The notes beneath the pieces were generated by a model, which saw only the letters and a list, made by a program, of their open reading frames with translations, made no database searches and was not told the origin of the DNA. DNA of 64,000 bases, from the NCBI RefSeq assembly GCF_018982965.1, contig NZ_JACBYP010000002.1:1-64000 (forward strand), written 5' to 3'. This DNA is from Streptomyces mayonensis. Its GTDB lineage: Bacteria; Actinomycetota; Actinomycetes; Streptomycetales; Streptomycetaceae. Each line of letters opens with the position of its first letter. The first letter of the stretch is position 1. The position numbers and the translations under genes are program-made. This document shows positions 31,501 to 42,420 of this stretch, piece by piece.

Positions 31501-34500
31501 GACGTAGACGGGGTGGTCCGGGTCGACGGCCACCGCGGGGTCCGTCGACGGGCACCCGGCCACCGGTGCGGCCGTTCCCGGGTCGTCGGCCACCAGCCAC
31601 CGGGCACAGCCGGTCTCCGGCAGCCGGCCTCGGGTGCGGGCGTCGGTCACCCCGAGGACCGGCCGGGCGTCGTCGAGCATGTACGCGATCCGCGCGGCCG
31701 GATACCCGGGGTCGACCGGCAGGTAGGCGGCGCCGGTCTTCAGTACCGCGAGGAGGGCCACCACCAGCTCGGCCGAGCGCGGCAGGGCCACCGCCACCAG
31801 CCGCTCGGGGCCCGCGCCCCGCGCGATCAGCGCATGGGCCAGCCGGTTCGCCCGCGCGTCCAGTTCCGCGTACGTCAGCGTGGCGTCCGGGCCCACCACG
31901 GCGACGGCGTCCGGCCTGGCGCTGACCTGGTGCCGGAACAGCTCGGGCAGGCTTCCGGGGAGGGCCGGGGCGGCCGGGCCGGTGCCCAGCGCCGTCAGCT
32001 CGCGGTGCTCCTCGGCGGTGAGCAGGCCGAACCGGCTGATCCGCGTCCGCGGGTCGGCGACCGCGGCGGTGAGCAGCCGGACCCACCGGCCGAACATCGT
32101 CTCGACGGTGGCCGGGTCGTACAGGTCGGTGGTGTACTCGACGGTCCCGTCGATCCCCTGCGGGGAGCCCGCCTCGGCGTGCCGCTCGGAGAGGGTGAAG
32201 ATCAGGTCGAGCTTGGCCGTGGCCGACTCCGACGGCAGGTCGGCCACGCGCAGGCCGGACGGCGCGAAGTCGGCCCGGGGCGCGTTCTGCAGCACCAGCA
32301 TGATCTGGAACAGCGGGTGGTGGGCCAGCGACCGGGCCGGGTTGAGGGCCTCTACCAGGTACTCGAAGGGAAGGTCCTGGTGCGCGTACCCGGCCAGCGC
32401 GGTCTCCCGGACACGGTCCAGCAGTTCGGCGAAGGTGGGATCGCCCGAGGTGTCGGTGCGGAACACCAGGGTGTTGACGAAGGAGCCGACCAGCTCGTCC
32501 TGCGCCTGGTCGGTCCGGCCCGCGACCGGACTGCCGACCGGGATGTCGTCGCCCGCGCCGAGCTTGCTCAGCAGCACCGCCAGCCCGGCCTGGAGCACCA
32601 TGAACACACTGGCGCCGTGGGCGCGGGCCAACTCGTGCAGTCCGCGGTGCAGTTCGGCGTCCAGCTCGACCCGCACGGAGCCGCCCCGGTGGGAGGCGAC
32701 CGCCGGACGGGGCCGGTCGCCGGGCAGCTCGAGCTGCTCGGGCAGGCCGGCCAGCTGCCGGGTCCAGTAGGCCGTCTGGCGGGCGAACAGGCTGTCCTCG
32801 TCGGCCGCGTCGCCGAGCAGTTCGTGCTGCCACAGGGTGTAGTCGGCGTACTGGACCGGCAGTTGCTCCCACTGCGGTTCCCCGCCTCGGCGGCGCGCCG
32901 CGTAGGCGGTGGTCAGTCCGTGCGCGAGCGGGCCGAGCGACCAGCCGTCACCGGCGATGTGGTGGAGCACCACCTGGAACACGTGCTCGTCGGCCGCCAG
33001 CTCGAACAGCCCGGCGCGCAGAGGCACGTCGGCCGCCAGCTCGAACGGGCGGGCCTGGGCCTCGGCCAGAGCAGCCGGCAGCCCGTCCTCGGTGACCCGG
33101 GCCACCGGCAGCCGCGGACGGGCCGCCTCGACGTCCAGCACCTGCTGGTACGGTACGCCGTCCACCGCCGGGAAGACGGTGCGCAGGCTCTCGTGCCGGG
33201 CCACCACGTCCGCCACGGCGGCCTCCAGGGCCCGCCGGTCGAGGTCGCCGGACAGCCGCCAGGCGAGGGAGATGTGATAGTTCGCGCCGTCTTCCTCCAG
33301 CTGGTGCAGGAAACACAGCCGCCGCTGCGCGAACGACAGCGGGATCGTCCCGGGGCGCTCGCGGCGTACCAGGGCGGCCTGCGCGGGTCCGGCGGCGGGC
33401 AGCGCGGCGGCGAGGGCTGCCGGGGTCGGCGCCTCGAACAGGGTGCGCAGCGGCATCTCCACGCCGAGGGTCGCGCGGATCCGGGCGGCCAGCCGGGTGG
33501 CCAGCAGCGAGTGCCCGCCCAGGTCGAAGAAGCCGTCCTCGGCGCCGGCCGACGCGACGCCCAGGACCTCGGCGAACAGGTCGCAGAGGACCTTCTCCCG
33601 CGGGGTGCGCGGCGCGCGGGCGGTGGCGGCGGTGGTGAGGTCGGGGGCGGGCAGGGCCCGGTGGTCCAGCTTGCCGTTGGCGGTCAGCGGCAGCGCGTCG
33701 AGGACGACGAACGCCGACGGCACCATGTGCTCCGGCAGCCGCTCGCGCAGGTGGGCGCGGAGGTCGGCCGGGGCCGGGGCGTCGGTCGCGTTCACGGCCG
33801 GGGCCGGGATCGGTACGTCCGCCACGGCCGGGTCCGGCGCCTCTCCCGCTCCCGCACCGGCCGCGTCGCCCGCCGTCGGCACCAGGTAGGCGACCAGCCG
33901 GGTGTCGTCGGTGCGGTCCTGCCGGGCCAGGACGGCGACCTGGGCGACGGCGGGGTGCGCGGCCAGTACCGCCTCGATCTCGCCCAGCTCGATCCGGAAC
34001 CCGCGCACCTTCACCTGCTGGTCGGCCCGGCCGACGTAGCGCAGACCGCCGTCCGCCGCGCGGCGCACCACGTCGCCGCTGCGGTACATCCGCGCTCCCG
34101 GCGCTCCGAACGGGTCGGCCACGAAGCGCCCGGCGGTCAGGCCGGGACGGTCCAGGTAGCCGCGCGCCAGTCCGGCGCCCGCGACGTACAGCTCGCCGGG
34201 CACGCCCGGGGCCACCGGCCGCAGGTGGGCGTCCAGCACGTACGTCCGCAGGTCCGGAAGGGCCGCGCCGATCCGTCCGGCGGCCGTCTGAGCCCGGTCG
34301 AGCGCGGCGTGGGTGACGTGCACCGTGGTCTCGGTGATGCCGTACATGTTGACCAGGCGCGGCGCGTCGTCCGGATGGCGCTCGTACCAGCTCGCCAGCC
34401 GGGCGTGCTCCAGCGCCTCGCCGCCGAACACCACCGTGCGCAGCGCGAGCGGACGGCCGGTGTCCGCGGCCTCCGCGTCCGCCTGCATCAGCTGGTAGAA

Positions 34501-37500
34501 CGCGGACGGCGTCTGGTTGAGCACGGTCACCCGTTCACGGGCGAGGAGTTCCAGGAAGCGGCCGGGCGAGCGGCTGGTCTCGTGGTCCACGACCACCAGA
34601 CGCCCGCCGTGCAGCAGCGGCCCCCACAGCTCCCACACCGAGAAGTCGAAGGCGTAGGAGTGGAAGAGCGTCCAGACGTCCTCGGCACCGAAGCCGAACA
34701 GTTCCTCGGTGGTGCCGAACAGCCGCACCACGTTGCGGTGCGGGACCACCACGCCCTTGGGCTCGCCGGTGGATCCGGAGGTGTGGATGACGTACGCCGC
34801 ATGACCGGGGTCGAGGGGAACCTCCGGGTCCGTGTCCGGCAGGCCGTCCAGGCCGGTGGCGTCCAGCGGCAGCCGTTCCACCGCCTCCGCACCCGGCAGG
34901 TCGCCGGTCCCGCCCGTGGTCACGAGGAGGGCGGGGCGGGCGTCCCGGAGCAGGTACGCGATGCGCGCGGCCGGGTAGTCCGGGTCCACGGGAACGTAGG
35001 CGCCGCCCGCCTTCAGCACGGCGAGCACCGCCACCACCTGCTCCGCCGAGCGAGGCAGGGCCAGCGCCACCCGCTGCTCCGGGCCCACTCCCCTGGCGAT
35101 CAGGGCGTGCGCGAGACGGTTGGCGCGGGCGTTCAACTCGCCGTAGGTCAGGGTGACATCGCCGTCGGTGAGGGCGGCGGCGGACGGGGTGGCCCGCACC
35201 TGCCGCTCGAACAGCGCGGGCAGGGTGCTCGTCGAGGACGCCGCGCTCCGGTCGGCGGGTGCGGGGAGCAGCGCACGGATTTCCCCGGCGGACAGCACGT
35301 CCACCCGGCCGATCCTGCGGCCCGGGTCGGCGACGAAGGCGCGCAGCAGCGTCAGCCAGCGCTCGACGATGCCGGTCACGGTGGCCGCGTCGAACAGGTC
35401 GGTGCTGTACTCCACCACGCCCGACAGGCCGTCGCCACCGGGCTGTTCGGCCAGGACGAAGGTCAGGTCGCACTTGGCCGTCCCGGTGTGCACCAAGTCG
35501 GCCGCCACCCTCAGCCGGGGCAGGTCGAAAGTGCCGAGGGGCGCGTTCTGAAGCGTGAGCATGGTCTGGAACAGCGGGTGGTGCGCCAGCGACCTGGAGG
35601 GGTTCAGGGCCTCCACGAGGTGCTCGAACGGCACGTCCTGGTGCGCGTACGCCGCCAGCGCGTCGGCGCGCACCCGGCCCAGCAGTTCGGTGAACGACGG
35701 GTCGCCGGAGAGGTCGGTGCGCAGCACGAGGGTGTTGACGAAGAAGCCGATCAGGTCGTCCGCGGCCTCGTCGGTGCGTCCGGCGACCGGCGTGCCCACG
35801 GGTACGTCGGTGCCCGCGCCCAGCTTGCCCAGCAGGGCGGCCAGACCGGCCTGGAGCACCATGAAGAGGCTGGCCCCGCCGTCGCGGGCGAGCGTCCGCA
35901 GGCCCTGGTGCAGTGCGGCGTCGATCCGCACCGGCAGGTGGGCGCCGCGGTGGGACGCCACGGCCGGCCGGGGCCGGTCGAACGGCAGCTCCACCTGCTC
36001 GGGAAGACCGGCCAACTGCCGGCGCCAGTAGGCGAGCTGGCTGTTCAGGAGGCTGTCCCGGTCGGCGGCGTCGCCCAGCAGCTCCCGCTGCCAGACCGTG
36101 TAGTCGGCGTACTGGACGGGCAGCGGCTGCCACTGCGGCTTGGCGCCCTCGGCGCGGGCCGCGTAGGCGGTCGTGAGGTCCCGTGAGAGCGGCCCCGTCG
36201 ACCAGCCGTCGCCGGCGATGTGGTGCACCACGAGGAGCAGCACGTGCTCCTCGGGCGTCAGCCGGAAGAGTTCGGCGCGCAGCGGCGGTTCCTCGGCGAG
36301 GTCGAAGCCGTACCGGGCCGCCCGCGCCAGCCGCTCCGGCAGCTCGCGTTCCCCGAGGTCGGTCGTGCGCAGCCGGGGCCGGGCCTCCTCCGGGCCCAGC
36401 ACCCTTTGGCACGGCACGCCGTCGACCGCCGGGAAGACGGTGCGCAGGCTCTCGTGCCGCTCGGCCACGTCCGCCAGGGCGGCCTGCAGGGCCCGCTGGT
36501 CCAGGTCTCCGGACAGCCGCAGGGCCAGCGGGATGTTGTAGGTGGCGCTCGGGCCCTCCATGCGGTGCAGGAACCACAGCCGGCGCTGCGCGAAGGACAG
36601 CGGGACCACGTCGGGCCGCTCGCGGGGCTCCAGCGCGGGACGGGCCCGGCCCGCGGCGTCCACGGCCACCGCCAGCTCCGCGGCGGTCGGCGCGTCGAAC
36701 AGGTCGCCGAGCCGCAGTTCCACGCCGAGGACCGGGCGGATCCGGGCGATCAGGCGGGTGGCCAGCAGTGAGTGCCCGCCGAGGTCGAAGAAGTTGTCGT
36801 CCGGGCCGGGCCCGGTCACCCCGAGCACCTCGGCGAACAGCCCGACGAGCAGGTGCTCGGTCGCGGTGCGCGGGGCGCGGCCCGGCGCGGCGGGCCGCGA
36901 CTCGGGCTCCGGGAGGGCCCGCCGGTCGAGCTTCCCGTTCGGGGTCAGCGGCAGCGCGTCCAGCAGCACGTACGCGGCCGGCACCATCGGTCGGGGCAGC
37001 CGGTCCCGCAGGTGGTCGCGCAGGGCGGCGCCTGTGACGGTGGCGCCGGGCTCGGGCACCGCGTAGGCGACCAGCCGGGGTTCCTCCTCGGTGCGGACCG
37101 CCACGGCGGCCCGGGAGACCCCGGGGTGCTCGGCGAGGACGGCCTCGATCTCGCCGAGCTCGATCCGGAAGCCGCGGATCTTGACCTGGTCGTCGGTGCG
37201 GCCGAGGAACTCCAGGTTCTGGTCCGGGTTCCAGCGCACCAGGTCACCGGTGCGGTACATCCGCGTGCCGGCCGGCCCGGACGGGTCCGCCACGAAGCGG
37301 CCCGCGGTGAGTCCCGGCCGGTTCAGATAGCCGCGCGCCAGTCCCGCGCCCGCGATGTACAGCTCGCCCGGCACACCGGCCGGCAACGGCCGCAGGGCGC
37401 CGTCGAGCACGTACAGCCGGGTGTTGGTGACCGGCCGCCCGATCACCGGGCGGGGGCTCGACTCCAGGGGGGCGACGACCGAGTTGACGGTGCATTCGGA

Positions 37501-39804
37501 CGGTCCGTAGAGGTTGAGGCAGGACACGCCCTCCGCGGCGCGCAGTTGCTCCCACAGCGTCTCCGGGACGGCCTCGCCGCCCGCTCCGACCAGTGCCGGG
37601 CGCCGCTGCGGGTCGTCCAGCAGCCCGTGGGAGAGCAGCTCTTGGAGGTAGGAGGGGGTGGCTTCCAGGTAGTCCAGTCCGCGGCGCGCCGTGTAGGCGA
37701 CGAGGGCGGCGGGGTCGGTCCAGGTCGCGTGGTCCAGGACGTGCAGCTCGTGGCCGTCGAAGAGGGCGAGCAGCTGGTTCCAGGAGGCGTCGAAGGAGAC
37801 CGAGGTGGTCAGCGCCACCCGCAGCCGCTGCCGTGTCCTCAGCAACGGCGCGAAGTGCGCCTGCCGGAGGTCGGTGAGCAGATCGAGCAGTCCGCCGTGG
37901 GTCGGCAGCACGCCCTTGGGCCGTCCGGTGGAGCCGGAGGTGTGGATGACGTACGCCGGCAGGCGGGGGTCGACGGCCACCGTCGGGTCGGCCGCTGGGC
38001 AGGCGGCCACCAGGGCGGCCGTCTCCGGGGCGTCGAGCACGAGCCGGTCGGGCCGGGACCCGGCCGGTGGCAGTCGCCGTGCGCTGCGGGAGTCCGTCAC
38101 CAGCAGGGCCGGCCGGGCGTCGTCGAGGAGGCAGGTGATCCGGGCGGCCGGGTACTCGGGGTCGACCGGCACGTACGCCGCCCCGGTCTTCAGCACGGCG
38201 AGGAGGGCCACCACCAGCTCGGCCGAGCGCGGCAGGGCCACCGCCACCAGTCGCTCGGGGCCCGCGCCCCGCGCGATCAGCGCATGGGCCAGCCGGTTCG
38301 CCCGCGCGTCCAGTTCCGCGTACGTCAGCGAGACGTCGCCGCACACCAGCGCGACCAGGTCCCCGGTCGCCCGGACGTGCCGGCGGAACAGCTCCGGCAG
38401 GCTCGTGGCAGAGGCGGAGGCGGGGGCGGAGGGGCCGGTGCCGAGCACGGTCAGCTCGCGGTGCTCCTCGGCGGTGAGCAGTCCGATCCGGCCCACCGGC
38501 TCGTCCTGGTCGCGGTCCGCGAGGGTGTCGAGGAGCGCGAGCAGCCGCTCCTGGTGGCCGGACAGGTCGCCGGGTCCGTACGCCTCGGGCGAGCCGTGCA
38601 GCCGGAGCAGCGGCGGGTTGCCGTCGCGGTAGTCGAAGACCCAGACGGCGAGATCGGTGGTCGCCCCGGAGACGAAGTGGTGCACGGAGGCCGGGTGTCC
38701 GGCGAAGCTCGGCCGGGAGTTGAAGGCCATGATGTTGACGATCAGCGGGAACGCCGTCCCGATGCCGCCCGGGACGCCGAGGTCCCGCAGCAGGTCCTCG
38801 CTGCGGTACCGCTCGTGCGCGACGGCCCTGTCGATCTCCCGCGCCGCCTGGGCGACGAGTTCCCGCCACGGCATGTCCGGGCGCACCGTCAGCCGCAGCG
38901 GCACCACGTTGGACGTCGTGCCGGGCACCGCCGTCAGGTCGCGGTCGGCGCCCCGGCGGGCGGTGACGGGCAGGGCGAGCACCACGTCCCGGTCGCCGGT
39001 CAGCCGGTGGACGTAGAGGGCCGTCGCCGCGACCAGCAGCCGGGACCACCGGACGCCGGAGCGTTCCGCCGCCGCGCGCAGGGCGCCGGGGCGGCGCAGT
39101 TCCCGCTCCCCGGCCACGAGGAGGGGGCGGTACGGGTCGGTCGCGGAGGTGCCGGCGAGCCGGGTCGGGGCGGGCAGGTCGGCGAAGTGCTCCGTCCAGT
39201 GGGCGCGGTCGGCGGCGAAGTCGGCGGAGGCGCGGTAGGCGGTGTCGCTGTCGACGAGGTCCCGCAGCGGGCCGAACGGGCTGGGCGGTACGGCACCGTC
39301 CCCGGCCAGTGCCGAGTACACGTCGCCGACCCGCTGCCGGACCATGGAGCTGCTGATGGCGTCCAGTACCAGGTGGTGGTAGTTCAGGTACCAGAGGTAC
39401 TCCGTCGGTGAGGCCTTGATCAGGGCGTGGCCGAACAGCGGGTCGCGGGTGGGGTCCAGCGGGCGCCGCAGGTCCCGCTCCATCCAGGCCAGGGCCGCCG
39501 TCCGCGGGTCGGGCTCCCCGCTCAGGTCGAGGTGGACCGGTGCCCAGTCCCAGTGCTCCCGGAGGATCTGCCGCGGTCCCTCGCCGTCGTCGGCGAAGGT
39601 GACGTGCAGGGCGTCGACCTCGTCGACCACCCGGCGCAGCGCCCTCTCGAACAGCTCCCGGTCCACCGGCCCGTGGATCTCCAGGCACTCGCCGACGCGG
39701 TAGCCCGCGATCGGGGTCCGGGAGCTCTGCTCGGCGAGCCAGATCTCGCGTTGGGCCGCGGTCAGGGGAAGGGCGTCACCGTCGCGACGGGACAGACGGG
39801 ACAT
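15613..39804 (-). CDS. Seven-module nonribosomal peptide synthetase with thioesterase (predicted Ahp-cyclodepsipeptide synthetase)
   Basis: 8063 residues in one polypeptide: seven C-A-T modules, an N-methyltransferase inside module 6, and a type I thioesterase. Carrier serines (GGHSL) lie near residues 1014, 2099, 3159, 4197, 5229, 6697 and 7735. Pockets read against PheA: (1) D-A-N-E-G-G-L-V-N, unassigned; (2) D-F-W-N-V-G-M-V-H, Thr; (3) D-A-D-G-G-G-Y-V-D, unassigned; (4) D-V-Q-L-A-A-H-V-I, Pro-like; (5) D-A-W-T-V-A-A-V-C, Phe; (6) D-A-S-T-V-A-A-V-C, Tyr; (7) D-L-Y-W-W-G-G-T-L, probably a small hydrophobic residue such as Val. No epimerase is present, so an all-L peptide is expected. The first condensation domain begins an assembly line with no loading module and so probably accepts an acyl group. 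Start ATG 39804 with GGAGGT five bases upstream. Order X-Thr-X-Pro-Phe-MeTyr-X matches cyanopeptolin/streptopeptolin rings closed by a Thr ester. Confidence 0.95.
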   Translation of the reverse strand: MSRLSRRDGDALPLTAAQREIWLAEQSSRTPIAGYRVGECLEIHGPVDRELFERALRRVVDEVDALHVTFADDGEGPRQILREHWDWAPVHLDLSGEPDPRTAALAWMERDLRRPLDPTRDPLFGHALIKASPTEYLWYLNYHHLVLDAISSSMVRQRVGDVYSALAGDGAVPPSPFGPLRDLVDSDTAYRASADFAADRAHWTEHFADLPAPTRLAGTSATDPYRPLLVAGERELRRPGALRAAAERSGVRWSRLLVAATALYVHRLTGDRDVVLALPVTARRGADRDLTAVPGTTSNVVPLRLTVRPDMPWRELVAQAAREIDRAVAHERYRSEDLLRDLGVPGGIGTAFPLIVNIMAFNSRPSFAGHPASVHHFVSGATTDLAVWVFDYRDGNPPLLRLHGSPEAYGPGDLSGHQERLLALLDTLADRDQDEPVGRIGLLTAEEHRELTVLGTGPSAPASASATSLPELFRRHVRATGDLVALVCGDVSLTYAELDARANRLAHALIARGAGPERLVAVALPRSAELVVALLAVLKTGAAYVPVDPEYPAARITCLLDDARPALLVTDSRSARRLPPAGSRPDRLVLDAPETAALVAACPAADPTVAVDPRLPAYVIHTSGSTGRPKGVLPTHGGLLDLLTDLRQAHFAPLLRTRQRLRVALTTSVSFDASWNQLLALFDGHELHVLDHATWTDPAALVAYTARRGLDYLEATPSYLQELLSHGLLDDPQRRPALVGAGGEAVPETLWEQLRAAEGVSCLNLYGPSECTVNSVVAPLESSPRPVIGRPVTNTRLYVLDGALRPLPAGVPGELYIAGAGLARGYLNRPGLTAGRFVADPSGPAGTRMYRTGDLVRWNPDQNLEFLGRTDDQVKIRGFRIELGEIEAVLAEHPGVSRAAVAVRTEEEPRLVAYAVPEPGATVTGAALRDHLRDRLPRPMVPAAYVLLDALPLTPNGKLDRRALPEPESRPAAPGRAPRTATEHLLVGLFAEVLGVTGPGPDDNFFDLGGHSLLATRLIARIRPVLGVELRLGDLFDAPTAAELAVAVDAAGRARPALEPRERPDVVPLSFAQRRLWFLHRMEGPSATYNIPLALRLSGDLDQRALQAALADVAERHESLRTVFPAVDGVPCQRVLGPEEARPRLRTTDLGERELPERLARAARYGFDLAEEPPLRAELFRLTPEEHVLLLVVHHIAGDGWSTGPLSRDLTTAYAARAEGAKPQWQPLPVQYADYTVWQRELLGDAADRDSLLNSQLAYWRRQLAGLPEQVELPFDRPRPAVASHRGAHLPVRIDAALHQGLRTLARDGGASLFMVLQAGLAALLGKLGAGTDVPVGTPVAGRTDEAADDLIGFFVNTLVLRTDLSGDPSFTELLGRVRADALAAYAHQDVPFEHLVEALNPSRSLAHHPLFQTMLTLQNAPLGTFDLPRLRVAADLVHTGTAKCDLTFVLAEQPGGDGLSGVVEYSTDLFDAATVTGIVERWLTLLRAFVADPGRRIGRVDVLSAGEIRALLPAPADRSAASSTSTLPALFERQVRATPSAAALTDGDVTLTYGELNARANRLAHALIARGVGPEQRVALALPRSAEQVVAVLAVLKAGGAYVPVDPDYPAARIAYLLRDARPALLVTTGGTGDLPGAEAVERLPLDATGLDGLPDTDPEVPLDPGHAAYVIHTSGSTGEPKGVVVPHRNVVRLFGTTEELFGFGAEDVWTLFHSYAFDFSVWELWGPLLHGGRLVVVDHETSRSPGRFLELLARERVTVLNQTPSAFYQLMQADAEAADTGRPLALRTVVFGGEALEHARLASWYERHPDDAPRLVNMYGITETTVHVTHAALDRAQTAAGRIGAALPDLRTYVLDAHLRPVAPGVPGELYVAGAGLARGYLDRPGLTAGRFVADPFGAPGARMYRSGDVVRRAADGGLRYVGRADQQVKVRGFRIELGEIEAVLAAHPAVAQVAVLARQDRTDDTRLVAYLVPTAGDAAGAGAGEAPDPAVADVPIPAPAVNATDAPAPADLRAHLRERLPEHMVPSAFVVLDALPLTANGKLDHRALPAPDLTTAATARAPRTPREKVLCDLFAEVLGVASAGAEDGFFDLGGHSLLATRLAARIRATLGVEMPLRTLFEAPTPAALAAALPAAGPAQAALVRRERPGTIPLSFAQRRLCFLHQLEEDGANYHISLAWRLSGDLDRRALEAAVADVVARHESLRTVFPAVDGVPYQQVLDVEAARPRLPVARVTEDGLPAALAEAQARPFELAADVPLRAGLFELAADEHVFQVVLHHIAGDGWSLGPLAHGLTTAYAARRRGGEPQWEQLPVQYADYTLWQHELLGDAADEDSLFARQTAYWTRQLAGLPEQLELPGDRPRPAVASHRGGSVRVELDAELHRGLHELARAHGASVFMVLQAGLAVLLSKLGAGDDIPVGSPVAGRTDQAQDELVGSFVNTLVFRTDTSGDPTFAELLDRVRETALAGYAHQDLPFEYLVEALNPARSLAHHPLFQIMLVLQNAPRADFAPSGLRVADLPSESATAKLDLIFTLSERHAEAGSPQGIDGTVEYTTDLYDPATVETMFGRWVRLLTAAVADPRTRISRFGLLTAEEHRELTALGTGPAAPALPGSLPELFRHQVSARPDAVAVVGPDATLTYAELDARANRLAHALIARGAGPERLVAVALPRSAELVVALLAVLKTGAAYLPVDPGYPAARIAYMLDDARPVLGVTDARTRGRLPETGCARWLVADDPGTAAPVAGCPSTDPAVAVDPDHPVYVIHTSGSTGRPKGVVVTHGSLANLFADQCPLIFRTGERMRVGLTTSVSFDASCDQLFALYAGHELHVLDEATWTDPDAYLEYAARAGLDTVGGTPSYVQVLVDHGLLDHPRWRPSFVGLGGEAVPEQLWERLRAADGVDSVNYYGPAECTVDSVVAPLGSSPHQVIGRPLGGVRLHVLDAALRPVPAGVPGELYIAGAGLARGYLNRPGLTAGRFVADPSGPAGTRMYRTGDLVRWGADGNLEFLGRTDDQVKIRGFRIELGEIEAALTEHPQVARAAVAVRRDRAGDTRLVAYPVPATGAEPRPEDLRAHLRERLPDYMVPAVFVLLDALPLNTSGKLDRRALPEPAVTAPRSGRAPRTPREQVLAGLFAEVLGLPEVGADDDFFDLGGHSLLATRLVARVRASLDVEMPLRALFRTPTVAGLAAALDGADGARLALRRAERPERVPLSSAQHRLWFLRQMEGADSVYNMPLAWRLTGPLDLAALEAALGDVVARHETLRTVYPAADGVPHQQVLAAARTRPELSVGPAEDRSLPGLLTAAAARGFDLATQPPLRAQVFRLSADEHVLLLVMHHIAGDGWSLGPLAADLATAYAARCRDEEPRWAELPVQYADYTLWQHELLGDPADPDSLFARQRAYWTERLTDLPEQIRLPADRPRPATPSHSGGHLAVELDAELHAGLVRLGREHGASVYMVLQAGLAALLDKLGAGQDIPVGSLIAGRTDQALDDLVGFFVNTLVLRTDTGGDPTFAQLLGRVREDALAAYAHQDLPFEHVVEALNPSRSLARQPLFQVLLALQNVPRTEFALSGLSAEIALVRTPTTMFDLGIHLLERGGTGGPAEGIVGRVEYSTDLFDAATVEALVARWLRLLASAVAEPDLPLSRIDVLTAAERHELLVVRNDTARPLPGAGLPALFEAQVRSAPEAPAVVFEDTVLTYRELNRRANRLAHALIARGAGPEQVVALRLPRSAELVVAVLAVLKTGAAYLPVDPDYPAARIAYMLEDARPAVVLDDLAAVTPDGDLPEHDPAVAADPRHPAYVIYTSGSTGRPKAVVMPAAGLLNLLAWHHGSVGGEPGTRTAQFTALSFDVSVQETLSALLYGKTLVVPTEEQRRSAESFAHWLDRHGVEELFAPNLVVEALAEAAEEAGLELPKLRLIAQAGEAMRLGAVVRRFRARRPGRELHNHYGPAETHVITAYPLPADCPLPVPIGRPIANCRAYVLDGALRPVAPGVRGELYLAGAGLARGYLNRPGPTATRFVADPHGPAGALMYRTGDLAHWRADGELEFAGRADHQVKVRGFRVEPGEIEAELATHPAVAQVAVLAREDRLVAYAVPLAGIGVSVAELAAYLRERLPDHLVPSVFVLLDVLPLTPNGKLDRAALPAPEPVATAGGRAPRTPQEQVLAELFAEVLGVPRVGADDGFFDLGGHSLLATRLVSRVRATLGVELELRALFRTPTPAGLAAALHGAGTARQPLVPRPRREPMPLSFAQRRLWFLQRFGAPSATYHMPLALRLSGTLDRAALHSALADVTARHETLRTVFPHTAGIPRQRVVDAAEAAVPLTVRAVREAEMPALLREAAVRAFDLTSEVPLRAELFALAPDEHVLLLVLHHIVGDGWSMGPLARDLATAYTTRRGGGAPPWPPLPVTYGDYTLWQHEILGDEQDADSVFARQVAYWTRTLAGLPGQVQLPADRPRPATMSYGGDLLELRIDAELHASLLELARRSGATLFMVLQAALAALYTRLGAGTDIAIGSPVAGRTDEALDDLVGFFINTLVLRTDTSGDPSFRELLGRVRETALSAYAHQDVPFEHLVEVLNPSRSLSHHPLFQTGLVVQNAPGGDFEFPGLRVSGVTVLTGTARLDLTFGFAEEHGADGAPAGLSGAVEYSTDLFDRSTVEALAARWTRLLAAVAAAPDRPIGEADLLSAGERRELLPPVEPVERGVAGAAGAAGASLTELFAAQVAATPDAVALVCGVDELTYGQLDARANRFAHALLTRGAGPEQVVAVALPRSVESVVAVLGVLKTGAAYLPVDPAYPAARIAFMLDDARPAVVVDDPAVVAGACGPDTDPGVVVDTRCPAYVIYTSGSTGRPKGVVVSHTGVSGLVAAQVDRLGVAPGSRVLQFASPSFDASFWDLCSALLTGAALVLAPSEAPLEALTDRRLGVTHVTLPPSALATVESTDLTATTLVVAGEACAPELVARWAPGRRMFNAYGPTETTVCATMSGALSPGAAGAPPIGRPVAGLRAYVLDERLRVVPPGVAGELYVAGPGLARGYLNRPGLTAARFVACPFGPAGAPMYRTGDVVRRRTDGELEYVGRADDQVKVRGFRVELGEVETALAEHPDVARAAVLARDDRLVGYAEARCGAVLHPAELAAHLRERLPDYLVPSGFVVLDVLPLTPSGKLDRAALPAPEPVATAGGRAPRTPQEQVLAELFAEVLGVPRVGADEDFFELGGHSLLATRLAARVRSVLGVELALRTLFQAPTVAGLAGALTGAGPVRPALTRRERPEAVPLSFAQRRLWFLHRMDGAAATYHIPLALRLTGTLDRTALDEALADVVARHESLRTVFPEVAGVPRQHVLDPSGTRPRTRLIGVSEAELFERLAEFARFPFALEEEAPLRAELFVLAPDRHVLLLVMHHIAGDGWSTGPLARDLAEAYTARCQGRAPHWHALPVQYADYTLWQRELLGDATDPDSRYAEQLDYWKNQLSGLPELLQLPTDRPRPAVAGRRGDHVGLEMSPELHAALLELARRSGASLFMVLQAALAALYTRLGAGTDIPIGSPVAGRTDEALDDLVGFFVNTLVLRTDTGGDPTFTELLERVRETALSAYAHQDVPFEHLVEVLNPSRTLSHHPLFQTVLAVQNAPMGRFTLPGLDVTTHAVDTGTAKFDLGVSLVEQFAPDGGPAGIAGAVEYATDLFDRPTVEALAARWTRLLEAVTADPDRPVGRIEILGAEERTLLLERGNETAREVTAVPVPRAFEAQVTATPDAVALVRGATEVTYEELNARANRFAHALIARGVGPEQTVAVALPRSVESVVAVLGVLKAGAAYLPVDPAYPRARITQMLDDARPALTVDDPALVTEVSGRPETDPVVALDVRHPAYVIYTSGSTGRPKGVVVGHGGVASLVAAQLERFAIEPGSRVLQFASPSFDASVSEIFTALLRGATLVLPPAADPVAALTDPDLRITHVTVPPSVLAAVPEGSVDVRTLVVAGEACPPELVDRWAPGRRMINAYGPTETTVCATMSDPLPAGAGVPPIGRPIANARVYVLDERLRPVPPGVAGELYVAGAGLARGYLNRPGLTAGRFVACPFAAGERMYRTGDLVRWRSGRLEYAGRADDQVKVRGFRIEPGEVEAALAEHPGVARAAVLARDDRLVGYVVPRQDDRRDSDLETDHVSEWQDIYDALPITPEDSGTGTDTDTGTENGFGQNFVGWNSSYDAEAIPTEQMREWRDTTVDRILALRPRRVLEVGVGTGLLLSQIAPHCESYWATDFSATAIDALTTQVARRSDLAERVVLHTRPAHDTDGLPAGHFDTVVINSVVQYFPSADYLADVIGQLMRLLAPGGTLFVGDVRNLRLLRPLATAVQLHRTGADGDLAAVRRAVEQAVRVEKELLVDPDFFNALREHGRDSGTDSGTNSGTDIGTHSGTDIGAVGVEIKRGRHHNELTRYRYDVTLHKPPVAPAVPGRPAELEWGRQVAGLDELRALLARPHTGPLRITGVPNRRVARESALARAVQDGEAPLAELLERLHSPEQSDLPDPEDFQALGARTGHRVAVTWSATADDALDVVFTDPSVQHHGSPVEAYRPALPTGRPLSSLTNRPTGSRGTGALIGGLRTWLRDRLPDHLVPSAFVALPTLPLTASGKLDRRALPAPDPGPAGTGRAPRTPQEQLLAELFAEVLGLAQAGVDDSFFDLGGHSLLATRLAARVRATLGAELEVRTLFETPTVAGLAARLDGSGTARPALTARPRPDRVELSFAQRRLWFLHRMDGPSATYNMPLALSLTGALDRPALHAALADVIARHESLRTVFRETDGVPYQVVLSPEEARPELPVVDLGEDRPAERLARTARRGFDLAAQPPVRAELYALAPDRHVLLVVVHHIAADGWSMGPLSGDLATAYTARCRGEEPQWPPLAVQYADYTCWQRDLLGDTADPDSLFARQLAYWKDELAGIPQQVELPADRPRPPVASQQGGRVSVALDPELHRALRDLAAAQGASMFMVLQAGLAALLTRLGAGTDIPVGSPIAGRTDQALDELVGFFVNTLVLRTDTGGDPGFAELLDRVRQKALAAYDHQDVPFEYLVEVVNPARSLSHHPLFQVMLALQNAPVGEFALPGLTTGHLEASTGTSRVDLTFSLAEQFRADGGPDGLVGAVEYATDLFEPATVELLFDRWVRLLRAAVADPGRPISRIDVLSDGEHDRLLSASTGTAVELPDAGLPELFAHRVRATPDAVAVVAGATELTYRELDERSNRLARALVRRGVRPETPVAVLLDRSADLVVALLAITKAGGAYVPLDARFPQSRIDLILREAGARLVLTADALAALLGGEPDPSSVDVRCAPGQLAYVMYTSGSTGRPKGVAVTHRDVVGLAYAPEWHRGGHRRVLMHSPTAFDLSTYELWVPLLSGGTVVVAPPERLDLDLLQHTIGTHGVTGLWLTAGLFRLVAEERPGLLAGVREVWTGGDVVSPAAVARVRAACPGIEVVNGYGPTEATTLATCHPVRNLAENAATVPIGAPMANTRAYVLDDHLRPVPTGLVGELYLAGTGVARGYLGRSGLTAERFTADPYGPPGSRMYRTGDLARWTAEGTLEFAGRTDHQVKLRGLRIEPGEIEAVLAGSPGVAQAAVVAREDRPGDKRLVAYLVPGPGETPQARALAGRLRRELPDYMVPSAFVALDALPLTANGKLDRAALPAPEYGATGDGRGPRTPREQLLCDLFAEVLGREQVHIDDNFFDLGGHSLLAARLASRVRETLGLELGLRMLFEAPTVAGLSERLVMDDPHDALDVVLPLRPTGTGTPLFCIHPGGGISWSYSGLLNHIGPQHPVYAIQARGLGRPEPLPTSFEEMAADYADQIRKIQPQGPYLLLGWSAGGLIAHALACELQARGERTALLAVLDAYPVKDVQFEEAPVPTERDVLVGVLDVDPDELGDRELTYAEVAEVLNRRGSALQGLTEQQIEVIIHIMINNAKLAVDFVPAGFDGDLLLFNSTIDREGNDAGPATWRPYVTGHIESHEITTRHNKMTEAGSLAQIGPVLAARLAEATEDAPTSHLTHPTQLTHLSDQED
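19566..23966 (-). other. NRPS module 6: C, A (Tyr) with embedded N-methyltransferase, T
   Basis: The A pocket D-A-S-T-V-A-A-V-C is a known Tyr code. About 400 extra residues (roughly 20000-21300) split the A domain and carry the SAM-binding motif [12 protein letters not shown], so N-methyl-Tyr is expected. The insert contains a Gly-Thr repeat (see 20524-20595). Confidence 0.9.
20524..20595 (-). repeat. 12-nt in-frame minisatellite in the NRPS methyltransferase domain
   Basis: Six 12-base units, variants of GCTGTCCGTACC and GATGTCCGTACC. In the NRPS frame they encode a Gly-Thr-(Asp/Asn/His)-(Ser/Ile) ladder. A shorter six-base repeat coding Gly-Thr-Asp-Thr lies at about 21208-21240 just before the methyltransferase core. 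Confidence 0.9.
23967..27059 (-). other. NRPS module 5: C, A (Phe), T
   Basis: The condensation motif is HHIVGDG. The A pocket D-A-W-T-V-A-A-V-C is the classic Phe code with two conservative changes. Confidence 0.88.
27060..30177 (-). other. NRPS module 4: C, A (Pro-like), T
   Basis: The A pocket D-V-Q-L-A-A-H-V-I differs from the proline code at two positions. The A domain has the Pro-type [10 protein letters not shown] and LIAQAGEAM segments. Candidate precursor position for Ahp. Confidence 0.82.
30178..33359 (-). other. NRPS module 3: C, A (unassigned), T
   Basis: The A pocket D-A-D-G-G-G-Y-V-D belongs to the same unusual subgroup as module 1, and the two A domains share long near-identical DNA stretches. 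In an Ahp peptide this residue, preceding Ahp, is the one that enters the S1 pocket of the target protease. Confidence 0.8.
33360..36614 (-). other. NRPS module 2: C, A (Thr), T
   Basis: C domain with HHIAGDG. The A pocket D-F-W-N-V-G-M-V-H differs from the textbook Thr code at one conservative position. An Ala/Pro-rich linker of about 40 residues precedes the last A-domain strand. Thr here would supply the hydroxyl for ring closure. Confidence 0.88.
36615..39804 (-). other. NRPS module 1: starter C, A (unassigned), T
   Basis: The condensation domain has HHLVLDA (the usual final Gly is Ala) near residue 141 and resembles the ScoA condensation domain more than the other six here. The A pocket reads D-A-N-E-G-G-L-V-N. 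This residue would lie outside the ring. Boundaries of all modules are approximate. Confidence 0.8.
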
Positions 39805-39903
39805 GGGGTACCTCCGAGAGTGTGGGCAGGCGTGGTGGCGGGGCACGCCGGAGCGCGCCGACCGCGGTGTCGTCACGCGGTCGGCCGGGGGGGCGGGGGT
39901 TGG

Positions 39904-42267
39904 TCAGGCGGCGGGTTCGCCGGCTTGGAGCTGCCAGAGGGAGGCGTAGAGCCCGTGCCGCGCGAGGAGTTCGTCGTGCGTTCCCTGCTCGGCCACGACC
40001 CCGCCCTTGTCCATGACGTGGATCCGGTCGGCGTGACGGACCGTGGAGAGGCGGTGGGCGATGATCAGCATGGTCCGGTCGGCCCCGAAGCGGCGGAGGG
40101 TGCGCTGGATGGCGGCCTCGGTCTCGTTGTCCACGGCGGACGTGGCTTCGTCGAGGATGACGACCGGTGCGTCCTTGAGGATCGCGCGTGCCAGCGCGAT
40201 CCGCTGTCGCTGGCCGCCGGAGAGCGCGGCGCCGCGTTCGCCGATCACCGTCTCGTAGCCGTCGGGCAGCCCGGCGACGAAGGGGTGTGCCTCGGCCATC
40301 ATGGCCGCCTCGACCACTGCCTCGTCGGCGGCGTCGAAACTGCCGTAGCGGATGTTGTCGGCGATCGTGCCGTCGAAGAGGAACGGGTCCTGGGAGACGA
40401 ACCCGATGGCGTGGCGCAGTTCGTGCCGCGACAGCTCGCGCACGTCCCGCCCGTCGAGCAGCACGCGGCCGGAGTCGGCGTCCTGGAACCGCATCAGCAG
40501 CCGGGCGATCGTGGTCTTGCCGGACCCGGTGGCGCCGACCAGGGCGGTGACCTGCCCGGCAGGGATGGTCATGGAGAGGTCCTCCAGCGCCGACGGCCGG
40601 TCGGGATAGGCGAAGGACACGTGGTCCAGGACGATCTCTCCGCGTACCTCCCCGGCGTCGGCCGCGCTGCCGGCGCCGTCGGTCTCGACGGGCAGGGCCC
40701 GCAGCCCCTGGACCCGGTCGTAGGAGGCGAGGGTGCGCTGGTACTGGTCGACGATGCCGCCGAGCCGGCTCATCCGCATCAGCAGCATCTGGGGCAGCCC
40801 GATCAGCGGGCTGAACACCTCGAAGCGCAGGGTGCCGTCGAGTACCGCACGGCCGCCGATCAGCAGGGTGCCTGCCATGGACGCGGTGGTGCAGGCCCGG
40901 ACGGTCTCGGCGTGGCGGGTCGTGCTGCGGTCGGTCCGCCGGGCGCTCTCCTGGGCCGCCTCGCTCAACTCGTCGACACGCTCGGCCTCGTGGTCCTCGG
41001 TGCAGAAGCTCTTGACGGTGGCTCCGGCGCCCAGCGAGTTGATCACCTGGCTGCCCAGCCCGGCCCGCCGCTCGACGGTGACGGCGTAGTCGGCCGCGAC
41101 CCGGTCCTGGTGGCGCAGCGAGAGCCAGGCGACGACCGGGATCGGCAGGAAGGCGATCCACGCGATCTGGGGTGCCAGCAGCAGGAACGCCGGCACCAGG
41201 AGGGCCAGGCTGGTGGCCAGTTGCAGTACGTCGTTGGCCGGTCCGGCGAAGAAGGCGCCGAGCTGGCCGGCGTCGTCGGTGAGCGCGCTCGCCACCCGGG
41301 TGGTGCGCTCGCCCTCCAGTTGCCCCAGTTCGAGGTGCTGGACGTGGCGGTACGTACGGCTGCGCCAGTCGTGCTCGATGTCCTGGCCGAGCCGGCGCCA
41401 CTGGAGGTTCGAGGCGTACGACAGCCCCGCCACGGCGGCGCACGCGGCGGCCACCAGCCCGGCCAGGCCCAGGAGCTGGGTGGCCGCGGTGGTCAGACCG
41501 AGGTTCACGAGGGGAGCTGCCTGGCCCTTGATGAGGACGAGTCCGGTCCAGCCGAGGAAGGTGCCGAGCGCCATCTCGGAGACCTGGCAGGCGACGGACA
41601 GGGCGGCGGCACGGGCCAGGCGGCGCCGGTGCGGTCCGGCGATCTCCAGCAGGGGGTGCCGTTCGGTGTCGGGTCCGGCGGCGTCCTGGGCGGTGTCGGC
41701 CGTTCTGCGCCATGCCTTGTGGAGGACGGCCACGGTCGCCGCGGCCACCCCGCCCAGCGCCACCAACTGCTTGCTCAGGGTCGACCCCTTGACCAGCGCG
41801 ATCCCGGCCGCGACCCCACCGCCGACCGCGAGCACCGGTCGAACGGCCGGGCCGGGGTCCGCCCGCGGGGCGGGTGCCTCGGCGGGCCGGTCCGGTGCCT
41901 CGGCGGGCCCGGCCGGTGCGGGACGTACCGCTGTGGAGCGTACCGATGTGGAGCGTGCCGGTGCGGAGCGTGCCGCTCCCGCCGTGGCACCCGCGATCAG
42001 CGTGACGGCTCTGTGGACGATCCGCCCGATGTCCGTGGCACACACCCGCGCGTCGTGCCGGACGAGCACTCCGCCGGTGACGGGGTTGGCCCGGACCTCG
42101 GTGATCCCGGGGATGCGGCGGAGCGCCGCGGCGAGGACCTCGGCCGCCCGTGGCCGGCCGAGCACCAGGCCGACGTCCCAGCGCTGACGGCCCGGAGTGA
42201 CCGAGCGCGGCCGTGCATCCGGTACCGGGTGACGGGACCCTGCTGCGGCGCCCATGAGCGATGACAT
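39904..42267 (-). CDS. ABC exporter (fused TMD-NBD) with N-terminal HMA-like domain
   Basis: 787 residues. Residues ~15-95 form a ferredoxin-fold HMA-like domain (WDVGLVLGRPRAAEVLAAALRRI, then VTGGVLVRHD) that lacks the metal-binding CxxC. After an Ala/Pro linker come about six membrane segments of an ABC type 1 exporter, then an ATPase domain with Walker A GATGSGKTT, signature LSGGQRQRIALARA, Walker B VVILDEATS and the H-loop His (IIAHRLS). It probably exports a peptide; the NRPS starts 99 bases downstream on the same strand, so export of its product is the simplest reading. ATG 42267 chosen; an ATG 12 bases later is possible. Confidence 0.85.
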   Translation of the reverse strand: MSSLMGAAAGSRHPVPDARPRSVTPGRQRWDVGLVLGRPRAAEVLAAALRRIPGITEVRANPVTGGVLVRHDARVCATDIGRIVHRAVTLIAGATAGAARSAPARSTSVRSTAVRPAPAGPAEAPDRPAEAPAPRADPGPAVRPVLAVGGGVAAGIALVKGSTLSKQLVALGGVAAATVAVLHKAWRRTADTAQDAAGPDTERHPLLEIAGPHRRRLARAAALSVACQVSEMALGTFLGWTGLVLIKGQAAPLVNLGLTTAATQLLGLAGLVAAACAAVAGLSYASNLQWRRLGQDIEHDWRSRTYRHVQHLELGQLEGERTTRVASALTDDAGQLGAFFAGPANDVLQLATSLALLVPAFLLLAPQIAWIAFLPIPVVAWLSLRHQDRVAADYAVTVERRAGLGSQVINSLGAGATVKSFCTEDHEAERVDELSEAAQESARRTDRSTTRHAETVRACTTASMAGTLLIGGRAVLDGTLRFEVFSPLIGLPQMLLMRMSRLGGIVDQYQRTLASYDRVQGLRALPVETDGAGSAADAGEVRGEIVLDHVSFAYPDRPSALEDLSMTIPAGQVTALVGATGSGKTTIARLLMRFQDADSGRVLLDGRDVRELSRHELRHAIGFVSQDPFLFDGTIADNIRYGSFDAADEAVVEAAMMAEAHPFVAGLPDGYETVIGERGAALSGGQRQRIALARAILKDAPVVILDEATSAVDNETEAAIQRTLRRFGADRTMLIIAHRLSTVRHADRIHVMDKGGVVAEQGTHDELLARHGLYASLWQLQAGEPAA
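41935..41979 (-). repeat. 15-nt in-frame repeat in the ABC-transporter linker
   Basis: Three units of GTACCGCTGTGGAGC type (41935-41949, 41950-41964, 41965-41979) plus a partial fourth, coding an Arg-Ser-Thr/Ala ladder. They join the HMA-like domain to the first membrane segment, beside a second Pro-Ala-Glu-Ala repeat. Confidence 0.8.
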
Positions 42268-42420
42268 GCGTACGTTCACCTGTTCGCGGAGGTCGGGTGG
42301 TCCGTCAACGCGCGCGGCGCGGTGCGGCGCGCGGCGGATCACTGCGACGGAGCGGAAAGTCCGAGGGCGGGCGGAGGCCCGGCCGGAAGGCCGGCGACGG
42401 GCCGGGACGCGCGCCGGGCG

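Noticed and set aside
27214..36186. Second giant plus-strand open frame over the NRPS
   Set aside because: Same cause as above. The apparent internal repeats of its translation merely mirror the repeated NRPS modules.
15613..39804. Streptogramin B-type or lipopeptide (daptomycin-like) assignment for the NRPS
   Set aside because: There is no aryl starter ligase, phenylglycine code or epimerase, and no Asp/Gly calcium-binding pattern; the Thr-X-Pro-Phe-MeTyr-X order fits Ahp peptides better.
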